Below, one piece after another: positions 63,352 to 64,000 of a DNA stretch of 64,000 bases. The notes below the pieces were generated by a model, which had not been told where the DNA came from, ran no database searches, and worked only from the letters and a program-made list of their open reading frames with translations. The stretch is from the NCBI GenBank assembly GCA_041617635.1, contig JBFJOO010000001.1, forward strand, positions 62,001 through 126,000, in the 5' to 3' direction. Source of the stretch: JAABRB01 sp041617635 (GTDB taxonomy: Bacteria; Pseudomonadota; Gammaproteobacteria; Burkholderiales; SG8-39). How positions within the stretch are numbered: the first letter of the stretch is position 1; each line of letters starts with the position of its first letter. The position numbers were made by a program, and so were the translations under genes.

Positions 63352-64000
63352 TCCGAACCGCTCCGCCCGCCCGACACCCGCGGGATGCCCGCGAGATCCG
63401 GCCAGCTCGCCGCGTCCGCGTAGCCCGCTTCCTCGAGCAGCGCACGGCTGGCCTGCGCCTGATCGTACCCGTGCTCGAAGAGCAGCCATCCCGATGGCGC
63501 AAGATGGGCGCGCGCCGTGCGTACGATGCGTCGAATGCAATCGAGGCCGTCCGCTCCGCCGACGAGCGCGGCGCGTGGTTCGAAGCGCAGATCACCCTGG
63601 GCGAGGTGGCGATCCTGCGCGGCGACATACGGCGGGTTGGTGACGACGAGATCGAAGCGCTCGCCGGAGAGGGCGGCGAACCAGTCGCTCGCGACGAATC
63701 GAACGCCGGGCGCGTGCCGCGCCGCGTTCGCGCGGGCGATTGCGAGCGCGGCGGGCGACACGTCCGTCGCCCAGACCTGCGCGTCGGGCGCCGAGTACGC
63801 GATCGCGATCGCGATCGCGCCACTACCGGTACCGAGGTCAAGGACGCGGCGGGATTCGCGGCCAAGACGCTCAAGGGAAAGTTCCACGAGCCGCTCGGTT
63901 TCCGGCCGCGGAATCAGCACGTCGGGCGTGACGGCCAGGTCCAGGCCATAAAACTCCTGACGGCCCACGATATATGCGATCGGCTCGCCGGCGCGCCGGC
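63348..64000 (-). CDS. prmC: Peptide-chain-release-factor glutamine methyltransferase (5' end outside window)
   Basis: About 217 C-terminal residues are visible; the gene enters from the right edge. The frame reads GEPIAYIVGRQEFYGLDLAV at the right, then IPRPETERLVELSLERL, VLDLGTGSGAIAIAIAYSAP (SAM site) and the catalytic VVTNPPY. This is the PrmC/HemK pattern: it methylates Gln in the GGQ loop of release factors. The N-terminal helical domain is missing here only because the window ends. It converges on the ModE-like gene, sharing four bases at the stops. Confidence 0.95.
   Translation of the reverse strand, partial: RRAGEPIAYIVGRQEFYGLDLAVTPDVLIPRPETERLVELSLERLGRESRRVLDLGTGSGAIAIAIAYSAPDAQVWATDVSPAALAIARANAARHAPGVRFVASDWFAALSGERFDLVVTNPPYVAAQDRHLAQGDLRFEPRAALVGGADGLDCIRRIVRTARAHLAPSGWLLFEHGYDQAQASRALLEEAGYADAASWPDLAGIPRVSGGRSGSD

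Overview
The window is about 64 kb of uniformly GC-rich DNA that is almost fully coding. It most likely comes from a betaproteobacterium, Burkholderiales-like. This rests on gene order (argH divergent from algZ-algR with hemC-hemD-hemX-hemY beyond, thiS-thiG-trmB, and a prmC...grxD block), on two complete tripartite tricarboxylate transporters with Bug/TctC binding proteins, and on a TAXI-type TRAP system. No plasmid, prophage, insertion sequence or CRISPR array is visible.

Region 1 (1-16734) is a two-sided catabolic island around a LysR regulator. To the left, on the minus strand, lie tctC-tctB-tctA, then a Gfo/Idh/MocA oxidoreductase, a 3-hydroxyisobutyrate-dehydrogenase-like enzyme, an M24 peptidase-fold protein, a zinc alcohol dehydrogenase and a PEP-synthase-like protein cut by the window edge. 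To the right, on the plus strand, lie tctB-tctA-tctC, a DctP-fold protein with no signal peptide, an Ldh-family dehydrogenase and a second, related Gfo/Idh/MocA protein. Each half looks like uptake plus redox processing of an unknown organic acid or polyol.

Region 2 (16739-18501) holds a phosphoribosyltransferase, tRNA-Gly(CCC) and a DUF481-type outer-membrane protein.

Region 3 (18704-28062, minus strand) is the most unusual part and my candidate for an undescribed system. Eight tightly coupled genes encode an exported coiled-coil protein, a lipoprotein, a membrane-anchored TPR/PEGA protein, a membrane-spanning FHA-like/PEGA/sulfatase-modifying-factor-like protein whose active-site cysteines appear missing, an 82-residue exported protein, an ExbB/TolQ/MotA-type channel, and two von Willebrand A proteins. 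Each VWA protein starts with an ExbD-like transmembrane helix carrying a conserved Asp. Most junctions are 4-nt ATGA or GTGA overlaps, broken once by two long hairpin repeats. I read it as a proton-motive-force-driven envelope machine; its function is unknown.

Region 4 (28192-40549) carries central carbon genes on the minus strand (pgl, zwf, gnd, pgi, tal, a HAD hydrolase, a histidine phosphatase) opposite a large GH63-like glucosidase. A ChaC fragment and a B12-binding radical SAM protein follow. Region 5 (40759-49252) has a citryl-CoA-lyase-like protein, an acyl-CoA ligase and an SMP-30 protein in one operon, then thiS-thiG-trmB, then a TAXI TRAP transporter.

Region 6 (49357-64000) is mostly conserved housekeeping: hemY, hemX, hemD, hemC, a thioredoxin-fold protein, algR-algZ, argH, a Ser/Thr kinase fused to a cyclic-nucleotide-binding domain, a fructosamine kinase, grxD with a duplicated 3' end, a molybdate uptake operon (modA, modB, modC plus a ModE-like regulator), and prmC running off the right edge. 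Short palindromic repeats recur in intergenic spaces throughout. All functions are inferred from the sequence by eye; no database search was run.
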